Origin: Paraburkholderia graminis C4D1M
Lineage (GTDB): Bacteria > Pseudomonadota > Gammaproteobacteria > Burkholderiales > Burkholderiaceae
Direction of reading: 5' to 3'
NCBI RefSeq assembly: GCF_000172415.1
Contig: NZ_ABLD01000021.1
Coordinates: forward strand, 62,001-126,000
DNA: 64,000 nt
Shown: positions 34,252 through 43,231 of the stretch, piece after piece
Layout of the letters: every line of letters starts with the position of its first letter
How positions within the stretch are numbered: position 1 is the stretch's first letter
Made by a program: the position numbers and the translations under genes
The notes under the pieces: model-generated
Told to the model about the DNA's origin: nothing
The model's database searches: none
The model's input: the letters and a program-made list of their open reading frames with translations, nothing else

Positions 34252-36381
34252 TCATACGCCAAACGGATACAGGTCCGGCGCGCGTTCGGTCGCGCGCGTG
34301 GCAAGCGGCTCGACGGCGCGCGTCGTGTCGAACCAGACATAGGCATCGAATTGCTCGGGCAACACGGCTTCCGCATAGTGGCTATGCAGTTCGGTCTCGG
34401 GCCGGTAAATCACGCCGATAAAGCGTTCGAGCCGCGCCTCGCTCAAGCGCGCGCGCAGCAGCGCGTCCGCGCCGTTCGACAGGTCCACGACGCAGCGCGG
34501 CTCGCCGGACGCATGAAACTGATACTCGTAACTGTCCTCGCGTGAAGGCCGCACCGCCTTGATTTCCATTGGACCGTCCCAGTCGGATGCGGCGGCGACG
34601 TCGCCAGCATGCGTGCCGAATCCGATCAATGCCGCGGCGTCACCGAAACGTTCGCGGCATAGCTGCCCCACGTTCAGCTCGTTGCGCACGCGGCCCATTT
34701 CGGTCGCGGCCGCGTTGCCGATGTGCGAGTTATGCGCCCACACCACCGCGCGGCTGTCGGGGCCTTGCGAGTCGAGCAGGCTTTCGAGCGTCTCGAACAT
34801 GTGCGTGTCGCGCAGGTTCCAGCTTGCGGCGGAGCTGCGGTACATGGTCCGGTAATAACGTTCCGCCGATGCCACGAGCCGCGCATTCTGCGTCGCATCG
34901 AACCAGTGCTCGCCGTCGACGTTGGCCTCGTCGAGCCGTTTGCGCAACAGGTCCTGCAACTGCTGGATCACCGCATTCTCGCAAGTCCTGAAGCCCGCCG
35001 AAAACGCCGCGCGTCCGTACACTTGCGGGTCCTTCTGCCACGGCGTGAGGCAGCCGTAGCGCTCGCGCGCAATCCTGGCCGCCTCGGGATCGGTGCGGTC
35101 GAGATAATCGAGCACGGCGGCAATCGACGCCGACAGGCTATACATGTCGAGCCCATAAAAACCACAGCGCCGTCCGTCGCTCTGCTGTTCGTTATGCGCG
35201 CGCAACCAGCGGACGAACGCCGCGAACTCTTCGTTGCGCCACATCCATACCGGAAAGCGCTGGAACGGCGGCTCGCCGTTGCGCGGCTCGCGCGCGCGTG
35301 CGTAACTGTCGATGACCGCCGCATCGGGCCAGTCCGCTTCCACCGCGACGATCGTGAAGCCATGCCGCTCGACGAGCCGCCGCGTAATCGCCGCACGCGC
35401 CCGGTAAAACTCCGACGTGCCGTGACTGCATTCGCCGAGCAGCACCACTCGCTTCGTGCGCAGATGATCGAACGCGTCGGCGAAGGTTTCGTCTTCGGGC
35501 TCAGGCAGCGGACGCGCGCTCGCTGCGATCAGGCCGGCGAGCGAATGGGGTTGGCGCTGGGTTCGCGCTTGCTTAGGCGTTGGTCTTTGCGTTGGTCTTT
35601 GCGTTCGCGCTCGGGTTGGCCCTCGCTGTTGCCCCTGCGGCTCATCCACCGAAACCCCACCACCCGCTTCACTCGACTGCTCAGCACCCGCCGCCGCAAC
35701 GCCGTCTTCCTCCGGCCAGCCCTGCTCGCCGATCAGCGGCACGAAATGCACGCCGCAGATGTCCTCTTCGTCGAACTCCGTGTCGCTGCGGCGCGTGACC
35801 TTGATAAGCCGCTGCGTCTCCGTCGACGCCCCCACGGGCATCACGAGCCTGCCGCCGATCGCCAGTTGCTCGCGCCACGCCCGCGGTACATCCGGGCCGC
35901 CGGCCGCCGCGATGATCGCATCGAACGGCGCCGCGGCGGGCCAGCCGCGCGTGCCGTCCGCGTGATGCACGGCGACATTGTGGAAAGCGTGCTTGTGCAG
36001 CGCTTGCCGCGCGCTGTCGGCGAGCGACGCATGCCGTTCGATGCTGTCCACGTGGGCCACAATCCTCGACGCGACGGCCGCCGCATAACCCGAACCGGTG
36101 CCGACGTCGAGCACGCGATCGCCCGGCGACAACTGAGCCGCCTCCAGCATGCGCGCGACGATCACCGGCTGCGAGATGGTCTGGCCATCGTCCAGCGGCA
36201 ACGGCGTGTCGCTGTAGGCAAACTCGGCAAGCTCCGGCGGCACGAACAGATGCCGCGGCACCTCGCGCATCGCGTCGAGCACGCGCGCATCGCGCACGCC
36301 GCGCGCGGCGATCTGGCTTTCGACCATCTGCTGCCGCGCTTCGTCGAACGCCTCTTCATTGACTGTCGATTCGTCCATCAT
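34252..36381 (-). CDS. Protein-L-isoaspartate methyltransferase fused to erythromycin-esterase-like domain
   Basis: A 709-residue fusion. Residues about 10-225 are a complete Pcm: SQIAARGVRDARVLDAMREVPRHLFVP, FAYSDTPLPLDDGQTISQP and the SAM loop VLDVGTGSGYAAAVA. Residues 226-283 are a Gly/Arg/Thr/Gln-rich linker with repeated QRPT units. Residues about 285-705 are an erythromycin-esterase-like hydrolase with LLGECSHGTSEF (E317, H320) and VAVEADWPDA. Pcm repairs isoaspartyl damage; the esterase-like half has no known substrate in this context. Preceded by the copper-storage gene by 13 nt, so likely one operon. Confidence 0.92.
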   Translation of the reverse strand: MMDESTVNEEAFDEARQQMVESQIAARGVRDARVLDAMREVPRHLFVPPELAEFAYSDTPLPLDDGQTISQPVIVARMLEAAQLSPGDRVLDVGTGSGYAAAVASRIVAHVDSIERHASLADSARQALHKHAFHNVAVHHADGTRGWPAAAPFDAIIAAAGGPDVPRAWREQLAIGGRLVMPVGASTETQRLIKVTRRSDTEFDEEDICGVHFVPLIGEQGWPEEDGVAAAGAEQSSEAGGGVSVDEPQGQQRGPTRARTQRPTQRPTPKQARTQRQPHSLAGLIAASARPLPEPEDETFADAFDHLRTKRVVLLGECSHGTSEFYRARAAITRRLVERHGFTIVAVEADWPDAAVIDSYARAREPRNGEPPFQRFPVWMWRNEEFAAFVRWLRAHNEQQSDGRRCGFYGLDMYSLSASIAAVLDYLDRTDPEAARIARERYGCLTPWQKDPQVYGRAAFSAGFRTCENAVIQQLQDLLRKRLDEANVDGEHWFDATQNARLVASAERYYRTMYRSSAASWNLRDTHMFETLESLLDSQGPDSRAVVWAHNSHIGNAAATEMGRVRNELNVGQLCRERFGDAAALIGFGTHAGDVAAASDWDGPMEIKAVRPSREDSYEYQFHASGEPRCVVDLSNGADALLRARLSEARLERFIGVIYRPETELHSHYAEAVLPEQFDAYVWFDTTRAVEPLATRATERAPDLYPFGV

Positions 36382-36394
36382 GGGCCTTCACGCA

Positions 36395-36724
36395 TCACGA
36401 TGCCATTGCGCGGCACGCCTTCGCGCACGCGCGGCACGACGCAGCACAATCCTTGCAGTGCTGCGCTTCGTGCTTTTCGCATTCCGCTGCGCAGGCGTCG
36501 CAAATGTCGGCACACATGCGGCAGATCGTGGCTGCCTCGCTGCTGCCGCGCGCCATCGCAGCCGATGCGAAGTGGCAAGCCGCCGCGCAATCGATGTCGA
36601 GTTTGATGCATCGGGTCATGTCGGCCACGCCGTCTTCCGCGAGGCAAGAGCCGGCGCAGTGGCCGCAGGCGAGCGCGCACGCATCGCAGGCTGAAATACA
36701 GGACTGAAACTGTTCGTGCGTCAT
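36395..36724 (-). CDS. Four-helix-bundle copper-storage protein, Csp3-like (DUF326)
   Basis: A 109-residue Cys-rich protein with repeated CxxxCxxCA motifs (CISACDACALACGHCAGSC, CRMCADICDACAAECEKH, CKDCAASCRACAKAC), 15 or more Cys lining the core. Csp proteins bind many Cu(I) ions. No signal peptide, so the cytosolic Csp3 type. A perfect AGAAGGAGGTCACC ribosome site precedes the ATG. Operon with the Pcm-esterase fusion. Confidence 0.93.
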   Translation of the reverse strand: MTHEQFQSCISACDACALACGHCAGSCLAEDGVADMTRCIKLDIDCAAACHFASAAMARGSSEAATICRMCADICDACAAECEKHEAQHCKDCAASCRACAKACRAMAS

Positions 36725-36927
36725 GGTGACCTCCTTCTGACGAGTCGAATTTTCAATCGACGACGCAACGCGCTCTCGCGTCGCGCGTCCTGCATGATGA
36801 GCAGCAAAGCGCATTCCGGCTGCGGTTTTTCTGCTTGGGCAGCAGCGTCGCGCCGCAGCGTTTCGGTGCCAATGGGCTCGCGATTCGCAGGCGCGGGTAT
36901 TAGGCAAACCTCGCGTGCCGATGCGTG

Positions 36928-37722
36928 TCAGCGCCGCAGATTTCTCACGTCCACTTCGGCCAACGTCAGTTGCACGGTCTTGCCGCTTTCCCACGCGTTC
37001 GCGCCCTTCACCACTTGCGGCTCGGCGATGTCGGCGCGCTTGCGCCTCGCTTCGACCGTCGACGTGCGAAACCGCGTGTCGCGCGCGTCGAGCATCGGCG
37101 GATTGATCTGCCCGTCGCGTGTGAAGCCCATCATCAGTTGCGGGATGCCGAGCGGCAGGCTCGCGTCGCGGTCGATCTGCCACGTGTGCCAGGTCTTGCC
37201 GTAGGTCGTCACGAGGTCCTGCATCAGCGCATTTCGGCGAGATCGGGAATGCGCGGCGCGACGAGTTCGCCCGACTTCACCTCGTAATGATGGCTGTGCC
37301 AGAGCTTCTTTTCGTCGTCCGGCAGCGATTTTGAAAATGCGCTCGCTGACGATGTACTCGATGCCGATCAGCTTCGCGTTGCTCTCGTTGGAATCGAAGA
37401 TCACGCACTGGTGAAAGTCCTCGGTCACATGCGTGCAGAAGTGATGCGCCTCGACCTGGCGGCCCATGTCGTCGGCGTAAAAATGAAAGCCGTTCAGGTA
37501 GGCGCTCATCGCGTCGATCGGCTTGCGGTTCTGCAACACGTCGGCGCCCGCGTCGAGCGCCTTGCTCTTTGCGCTCTTTTGCGACCCCGGCGGCGGCACG
37601 CCGAGATTGTGCTGCGCCCGCGCCTCGGGCACGAAGAGGCTCGCGAACGGCAGCAGCAGCACGCTTTTGAGTATCGACGACGTGAAAGCGCGGCGGCAGC
37701 CGCACGCGGCAGGTCGGTTCAT
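36928..37722 (-). pseudogene. DUF1264 exported protein with two compensating frameshifts
   Basis: Begins MNRPAACGCRRAF with an export signal to about residue 38 (ARAQHN). DUF1264 signatures GFHFYADDMGRQVEAHHFCTHV and LIGIEYIVSERIFK are intact, as is LMQDLVTTYGKTWHTWQ. Between them about 40 codons are out of frame. One extra base in an A-run (T-run at 37329-37332 on the plus strand) and one missing base near 37226-37229 restore SLPDDEKKLWHSHHYEVKSG and LVAPRIPDLAEMRLMQD. The stop codon is unaffected. DUF1264 (oil-body-associated-like) has no known bacterial function. GGAGG precedes the ATG. Confidence 0.85.
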
Positions 37723-38136
37723 ACGGGTTTCCTCCACGGATGGGCGCGCGGCCGGCGCGTGGCAGTCCGGCTTCGCGCGGCGGTACGGTTTCAAGACGAG
37801 GCGGCGCTGACGCGTCCGCACGGCGGGTTGCCTGGCGGCGACGCCGTCGAAGGCCCAGGCCCAGGCCCGGCCCCATCACAACCAGCATCGCCTATGCCCA
37901 GCCGCGCGCGATTCGCAGCAAGCCGGCCGCCAGCCGACCGCCCGCCCGAGCCGCAAATCCCGCCAAGCCGGCGCGGTCCAAGCCGCGCAATCCCCCCAAC
38001 GGCGGGCGATGCGCACGAACACACGGACAAAAACTATTGGATTTCTCTAGAGTTGATGGATCGCCGGCCAATGGCGGCTGGCGAAGCCGCGCTAACACGC
38101 AGCGCGGGTCATCCAGAGGAAACCAGGGAAAAACAA
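37723..38136. other. 414-nt intergenic region upstream of the signalling module
   Basis: Divergent region between the DUF1264 gene and the reductase-like gene. It includes a short GGCCCA tandem repeat at about 37851-37874. The promoter of the quorum-sensing-like operon must lie here, but no clear -35/-10 or operator could be picked out. Confidence 0.4.
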
Positions 38137-39351
38137 ATGGGAACGTCTCTTTACAACGATCGATCGACCGGCCAACACGGGCACGGCACCTCGAGGCTGC
38201 ATCTATCCGGTGCGCCGCTGACACTCAAGCACACGATCCACCCCGAGCAGATTCGCGACAATCTGCCGGCGGGCCAGGGCGGTGTCGGCTTTCTCTTTCA
38301 CGCTACAGACTGGGATACGCTTGCTTTCTCCTTTCACAATGTCAAAACCCGAAGCGAGTCATTCGAAGAAGAGCTTTGGCGCACGAAGCCTTTTATCGCG
38401 TCGCCGATCTATTCGGGCTCGCAGATGATCGGCGCGAACATTGCCTGCCCGGTGCCGCTCGAGCTTTGGCTCGGCAGTCCACGCGGCATCAAGCGGTTTC
38501 GCGAAACGCAATTCTTCCCCGCGCTGGAACTGGCGAGGCAGGCTGGCTTGAACATGGTGGCAATGGGCGCCTCGACGCCTTATGCCTGCAACTATGGGGC
38601 GCTGCCGCGGCAGACGAAGCCGCCGCACATCACCACGGGCCATGCAGCGACCGCGGCGATGCTGAAGGACTGGGCGATTCACTGCTGCAACGAGCTCGAT
38701 CTCGAGTTCGGCAAGACGAAGCTCGCGCTCTTCGGCGCGGCCGGACGGCTCGGCACCACGGTGGCGAAGTATCTGCTGTACAAGGAAACACCGACGGAAC
38801 TGGTGCTGATCGACCTGCCCGACAAGGTCAATCTGCTGGCGGACCAGGCGCGCGAACTGATGGCGGCCGACCTGCTCGGGCGCACGAAGGTATCGGTCCA
38901 CACCTTCAGCCCCGACACGCCGTTGCCGCAGTTCGACGGCGCGATCCTCGCGAGCAGCACCAGTGTGCCGTATCTCACCGCCGCCGATCTGAAGCGCGCG
39001 CGCTTCTGGATCGACGACTCGCATCCGCGCGCGGCAAGCGTGGAAGCGGAACTCGCGTCTCGCGGACATACGCTATATATTGAATGCTTCGCGCGCGGCC
39101 CCGCCGGTCTCGATTCGAGGTTCCCGTTCCGACTGCCTACTACGCGCGACTGCTATACCTGTTTCGCCGAGGGCTATGCCGCCTGGCAGGAAGGGATTGC
39201 TTCGGACTTCATCATCGGCAGTCCGCCTGTGTGGTCCGTCTCCTATACTCATGGCCTGCTGAAAAAGTACGGATTCTCGGTCGGACCTTTTCACGGCAAA
39301 GACGGCTCGGCGATCAACCTCGATCTGGGCGTGACTGCAAATATGACTTGA
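38137..39351 (+). CDS. Rossmann-fold enzyme, acyl-ACP-reductase-like / PhcB-like; putative signal synthase
   Basis: A 404-residue protein. A nucleotide-binding loop LALFGAAGRLGTT (residues 197-208) sits mid-protein, preceded by PPHITTGHAATAAM and followed by a Cys in DCYTCFAEGYAAW (C342). The order TTGxxxTA - GxxGxxG - CFAE recalls cyanobacterial acyl-ACP reductase, whose catalytic Cys lies in a FACFAE motif. The loop could also pass for a SAM site, and the position before a PhcS/CqsS-like kinase recalls Ralstonia PhcB. The gene is 28 nt ahead of the kinase gene. I infer it makes a fatty-acid-derived signal; this is unproven. Start at 38137; the longer frame upstream is not coding. Confidence 0.8.
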   Translation: MGTSLYNDRSTGQHGHGTSRLHLSGAPLTLKHTIHPEQIRDNLPAGQGGVGFLFHATDWDTLAFSFHNVKTRSESFEEELWRTKPFIASPIYSGSQMIGANIACPVPLELWLGSPRGIKRFRETQFFPALELARQAGLNMVAMGASTPYACNYGALPRQTKPPHITTGHAATAAMLKDWAIHCCNELDLEFGKTKLALFGAAGRLGTTVAKYLLYKETPTELVLIDLPDKVNLLADQARELMAADLLGRTKVSVHTFSPDTPLPQFDGAILASSTSVPYLTAADLKRARFWIDDSHPRAASVEAELASRGHTLYIECFARGPAGLDSRFPFRLPTTRDCYTCFAEGYAAWQEGIASDFIIGSPPVWSVSYTHGLLKKYGFSVGPFHGKDGSAINLDLGVTANMT

Positions 39352-39379
39352 CCGGGTCGTCAATGTCTCTGGAGGCCAG

Positions 39380-42004
39380 ATGATCATACCGCGCGAAAGC
39401 ATGCAGGACGTGCTTGAACGAAGCCGGTTTGCAATTCGATGGGGAGGCGTACTCGGCCTCGTGTGCCACCCCATCTATTACCTGGTCTGGACTTACATCC
39501 TGCCGCAGCCGTACGACAACCTGGCGCTGCGTCTGAGCGCCGCGTTGCTCTGCATTCCGTTGATCTTCCAGGCGCGCTGGCCGAAGCGCTTCAACCAGTA
39601 CCTGCTGATCTACTGGCACATCTGCCTGATCTACGTGCTGCCGTTCGTTTGCACGTTCCTGGCTATCCGGAATTCGTTCTCCACCATGTGGATGATGACG
39701 GAGGTCATGATGATCTTCATCATGGCGCTGTGCATCGACAACCCTTTCCTGCTGATGGGCTGCATCGGCATCGGCATGCTGTCGGGCGCATGGGCCGCGG
39801 TGGCCAGTTCGCCCGCTCCTATCGTGCTCAGTACGGCGAATCAATCGGATCTCGCGGTGCTGCCGGTCGTCGTGCTGTGCAGCATGGCCTTCGCTCATGC
39901 GATCAGCAAGGGACGCATCTTTGTCGAGAAAAATCGCGCGCTGCAGGCGCTCGCCGGGTCGATCGCGCATGAAATGCGCAACCCGCTCAGCCAGTTGAAG
40001 CACGTTCTGGATCGCGTCGAAGAAACGCTGCCCGCGCTCACCGAAGCCGGCCGCGGGCCCGCTCTGTCCGGTGCAGGCGCGGGCCTGCTGTACCGGCATA
40101 TCGCGCATGGGCAGTTGTCGATCGAGCGCGGCCTGCGCGTGATTGCGATGACGCTCGATGAAGTCAGCGCGAAACAGATCCGCTCCGACTCGCTCACTTA
40201 CCTGAGCGCGGCGGCCACCACGCGCAAGGCGCTCGACGAATACGGCTTCGCGGATAAAAAGGAGCGCGGCAAGGTTCGCCTCGTCGTGCTCGAGGATTTC
40301 ATGTTCAAGGTCGACGAAACCGTCTACCTGTTCACGCTTTTCAATCTGATCAAGAACGCGCTGCATCACATTGCGCCGCTTGCTTCGGCCACGCTCACGC
40401 TGACGGTGGACCGGCACACGGTCACGGTGCACGACACCGGCAGCGGCGTCGCGCCGGAAATCCTGCCGCATCTGTTCGAGCCGTTTCGCACCGCCGGCAA
40501 CTCGGCGGGCACGGGCCTCGGGCTCGCGTACTGTCAGCGCGCGATGCGCGCGTTCGGCGGCAGCATCGCGTGCAAGTCGGAGCCCGGCAAGTTCACGCAA
40601 TTCACGCTGCAATTTCCGCCCGTCACCGAAAGCGAGGTCGCCGCGCACGAGCGCGCTGTGGTTGCGCGCGCAACGACGGTGCTCGACGGCAAGCACGTTC
40701 TTCTCGTCGACGACGACGCCGCTCAGCGCATGCGCACGCGACGCACGTTGTCGAAGGTCGGCATGCAGGTGAGCGAGGCCGATAACGGCCATGCGGCATT
40801 GACGATGCTGCGCGAAGCGACGGCTTACGACCTCGTGCTGATGGACGTCAACATGCCGGTGCTCGACGGCTACACCACCACCGAACAGTTGCGCGCCGAC
40901 CGCGATCATCCGAACTGGAACGTGCTGGTTGCCGCGTACACGTCGGAGCCGGGCAACATCGCGCGAGTGCTGGCGCGCCGTGCCGGCATGGACGACATGA
41001 TCAGCAAGTCGTGCAGCGTAATGGAACTGTTTACGTCGCTGCAGGCGCTGTTCGAGAACGGCAACCGGCGCCATCTGAACCAGCGCTTCGACGACTTCTC
41101 CGGCAAGTCGATTCTCGTCGCCGACGACGACACCTACAGCCGGCTCGTCGCCAAAGCGTATCTGGAGCGCTTCGGCGCGAGCGTCGTCGAAGCCGAACAT
41201 GGACAGGCGGTGCTGGAGCGGCTCGATGAGGAGCCCGTCATCGACGCGATCGTGGTGGACATGAACATGCCGGGCATGGGCGGGCTCGAGACGGCCGCGG
41301 CCATTCGCGCGCGCACCGACGCGCACGCGAGCGTGCCGATCATCGCGCTCACGAGCCAGTCGGATATCGGCTCGGTGCAGGCGTGCATGAGCGTGGGGAT
41401 GAACGAGGTCATGGTCAAGCCGGTGCAAGGCGGGTCGTTGTACGCGTGTCTGACGAGGCAGTTTGCGCAACAGCGTGGCGGGAGCGGTCGTAACGGTGGC
41501 GACAGTGGCAACGGTGCCGGCGCTGCGGTCGAGCTGCGGCGCTTGCCGACGCTGCTCGACTCCGGCAACACGCAAAACGCAATCCTCGACAACGATCTCC
41601 TCGACACGAACCATCTGCGCGAGCTGGCCGCGCTCGGCCTCATCGACGAGACGTTTTCAAGCGGTATCGAGCAGATTCGCACGCTGATTTCGCAGCTTCG
41701 TGCGCACGCCGCGGATCGCGACCTGGACGCCGCGCATGGCGCGCTGCATCTGCTGCTCGGCGCGAGCGGCAACATCGGCGCGAAGGCGTTGCACCAGTAC
41801 ACGCGGCAGATTTATCCACGTACGCTCGAAGGCGCATGGCCCGCGGAACCCGACTGGCTGGAACGGATTGGCGAACTCGGCGAGCGCTCGACCGAGGCGC
41901 TGCGTCGCTATCTCGAGTCGGTGACAGTAAGGCCTGGCCTGCCCGAATCGTCAGGCGATCCCGCGTCGGCAAGCGCGAACGGCATCGCGATGCGCGAGCA
42001 TTAA
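39380..42004 (+). CDS. CqsS/PhcS-like hybrid sensor histidine kinase with two receivers and Hpt domain
   Basis: An 874-residue phosphorelay kinase. Residues 20-175 hold about six membrane helices with WTYILPQPYDNLALRLSA near the start; this segment resembles the Vibrio CqsS sensor (WEYWFPQSYENLGLR, as I remember it). Kinase core: H-box IAHEMRNPLS (H197), N-box FNLIKNALHH (N326), G-boxes HDTGSGVAP and GTGLGLAYC. Receiver 1: phospho-Asp D489 in LVLMDVNMP. Receiver 2: D627 in IVVDMNMP with VMVKP (K680). C-terminal Hpt: ALHLLLGASGNIGA (H790). All phosphotransfer residues are present. The likely ligand is a small hydrophobic quorum signal. Confidence 0.92.
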   Translation: MIIPRESMQDVLERSRFAIRWGGVLGLVCHPIYYLVWTYILPQPYDNLALRLSAALLCIPLIFQARWPKRFNQYLLIYWHICLIYVLPFVCTFLAIRNSFSTMWMMTEVMMIFIMALCIDNPFLLMGCIGIGMLSGAWAAVASSPAPIVLSTANQSDLAVLPVVVLCSMAFAHAISKGRIFVEKNRALQALAGSIAHEMRNPLSQLKHVLDRVEETLPALTEAGRGPALSGAGAGLLYRHIAHGQLSIERGLRVIAMTLDEVSAKQIRSDSLTYLSAAATTRKALDEYGFADKKERGKVRLVVLEDFMFKVDETVYLFTLFNLIKNALHHIAPLASATLTLTVDRHTVTVHDTGSGVAPEILPHLFEPFRTAGNSAGTGLGLAYCQRAMRAFGGSIACKSEPGKFTQFTLQFPPVTESEVAAHERAVVARATTVLDGKHVLLVDDDAAQRMRTRRTLSKVGMQVSEADNGHAALTMLREATAYDLVLMDVNMPVLDGYTTTEQLRADRDHPNWNVLVAAYTSEPGNIARVLARRAGMDDMISKSCSVMELFTSLQALFENGNRRHLNQRFDDFSGKSILVADDDTYSRLVAKAYLERFGASVVEAEHGQAVLERLDEEPVIDAIVVDMNMPGMGGLETAAAIRARTDAHASVPIIALTSQSDIGSVQACMSVGMNEVMVKPVQGGSLYACLTRQFAQQRGGSGRNGGDSGNGAGAAVELRRLPTLLDSGNTQNAILDNDLLDTNHLRELAALGLIDETFSSGIEQIRTLISQLRAHAADRDLDAAHGALHLLLGASGNIGAKALHQYTRQIYPRTLEGAWPAEPDWLERIGELGERSTEALRRYLESVTVRPGLPESSGDPASASANGIAMREH

Positions 42005-42037
42005 CTAAGACTAAGGCGTCCGCGTCAAACTATCGAG

Positions 42038-43231
42038 TCAGATCGCGCCGCTGTCGCGCGCTTCGCCGACGCCACTCTGCACCCGGCCTCTGATGCCCGG
42101 AAAGCGCATCGTCACGGTCGTGCCCTCGCCGACCGCCGATTCGATCCGCAGCCCGCCGCCGAACGATTGCATGATGCGGTTGCAAAAGATCATGCCCATG
42201 CCGTGACCGCCGCGGCCGGCGTGCGTCGTCACCGGATCGAGCAGCAAGCGCGCCTTGACCTCCGGTTCGATGCCCGGACCATTGTCGTGCAGACGAATTT
42301 CCGGCTCCGGTTCGCTTACCACTTCGACACGCAACGAAGGCGCGGGGCAACCGTCGAGCGCGCGCAACGCATTCGAGATCAGCGACGAGAGAACCAGCGC
42401 GACGCAATTGGGCATCGCGTGAATGACAAAATCGCCGCGCGCGTCGACCGCGACCCATTCGCGCTGTGCGCCCGCAAACGGATACGAGTCCAGCAAGGTG
42501 GCGATGAGGCGCGTCGCCTTCACCTCGCGCGCCGCGCTGCCCGACGCCGGCTGCGGGCCGCCGCTCTTGTGCACCGTCGCCCAGAACGACGAGATCAGCG
42601 TCAGGCAATACTGCGCGTTGTTGAGCATGGACGTGGCCGCGAGACCGATCTCGCGCTGACGCTCGGGATCGTAGTCCTGCGCGACGTCGTTCTCCACCGA
42701 GCGCGCAAAGAGCGAGATTGCGGCGAGCGGCGTGTTCAGTTCGTGAGCGAGGAACGCAAGCGTCTCGTCCATTGCGAGAAGCCGTTGCTGACGCGTTTCC
42801 CGCTCGGCGTAACGCGTCACCGCCTGCCGCAGCACCTCGCGCACGGACTCCACGCGAAGCGGCTTTTCGAGGATGCGAAACAGGTCCCCGGTATTGAAGG
42901 TTTGCAGCAGCATGTCCTTGTCGGCATACGCGGTCACGAGGATGCGCACGATCTGCGGATACGTTTCTCCGACTTCGCGCAGCAGATGGCCGCCGTCGCG
43001 GCCCGGCATGCGAAAGTCGGTGACGAGCACGGCAATCTCGGGACCCAGATCGTGCAGCAGCGCCATCGCTTCGTCGGCGTCGCGCGCGAGATGCACGCGG
43101 TAATCGTCGCGGACGGCGCGGGCGAAGTGGTTGCGCGACATCTCATCGTCGTCGACGAACAGGACGGAGAACGGCGTTTGGAGCGGCGCGGGCGTTGCCG
43201 TCTGATTTGTCGTTTGGGTTGAATCGCTCAT
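42038..43231 (-). CDS. Receiver-histidine kinase protein, PhcR/PhcQ/LqsR-associated type
   Basis: A 397-residue soluble protein with an N-terminal receiver (FSVLFVDDDE; phospho-Asp D72 in VTDFRMPGRDG; ILEKPLR Lys) joined to a histidine kinase domain (H-box LAFLAHELNTPLAAIS, H163; SLISNALRA; LHDNGPGIE; GHGMGMIFC). It has no DNA-binding domain. This receiver-then-kinase order is unusual and is described for PhcR of the Ralstonia phc system. It is convergent with the CqsS-like gene, 33 nt apart. The start at 43231 is uncertain; an ATG at 43252 is an alternative and neither has a strong ribosome site. Confidence 0.88.
   Translation of the reverse strand: MSDSTQTTNQTATPAPLQTPFSVLFVDDDEMSRNHFARAVRDDYRVHLARDADEAMALLHDLGPEIAVLVTDFRMPGRDGGHLLREVGETYPQIVRILVTAYADKDMLLQTFNTGDLFRILEKPLRVESVREVLRQAVTRYAERETRQQRLLAMDETLAFLAHELNTPLAAISLFARSVENDVAQDYDPERQREIGLAATSMLNNAQYCLTLISSFWATVHKSGGPQPASGSAAREVKATRLIATLLDSYPFAGAQREWVAVDARGDFVIHAMPNCVALVLSSLISNALRALDGCPAPSLRVEVVSEPEPEIRLHDNGPGIEPEVKARLLLDPVTTHAGRGGHGMGMIFCNRIMQSFGGGLRIESAVGEGTTVTMRFPGIRGRVQSGVGEARDSGAI

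Noticed and set aside
34723..36606. 627-codon plus-strand frame over the Pcm-esterase fusion
   Set aside because: Antisense of a well-supported gene; low-complexity Arg-rich translation.
38137..39351. CqsA/LqsA-type signal synthase
   Set aside because: Those are PLP-dependent aminotransferases; this protein has a nucleotide-binding Rossmann loop and no PLP Lys motif.
39314..41614. 766-codon open frame antisense to the CqsS-like kinase
   Set aside because: Arg/His/Ala-rich composition typical of a GC-driven shadow frame; no motifs and no ribosome site. The plus-strand kinase is unambiguous.
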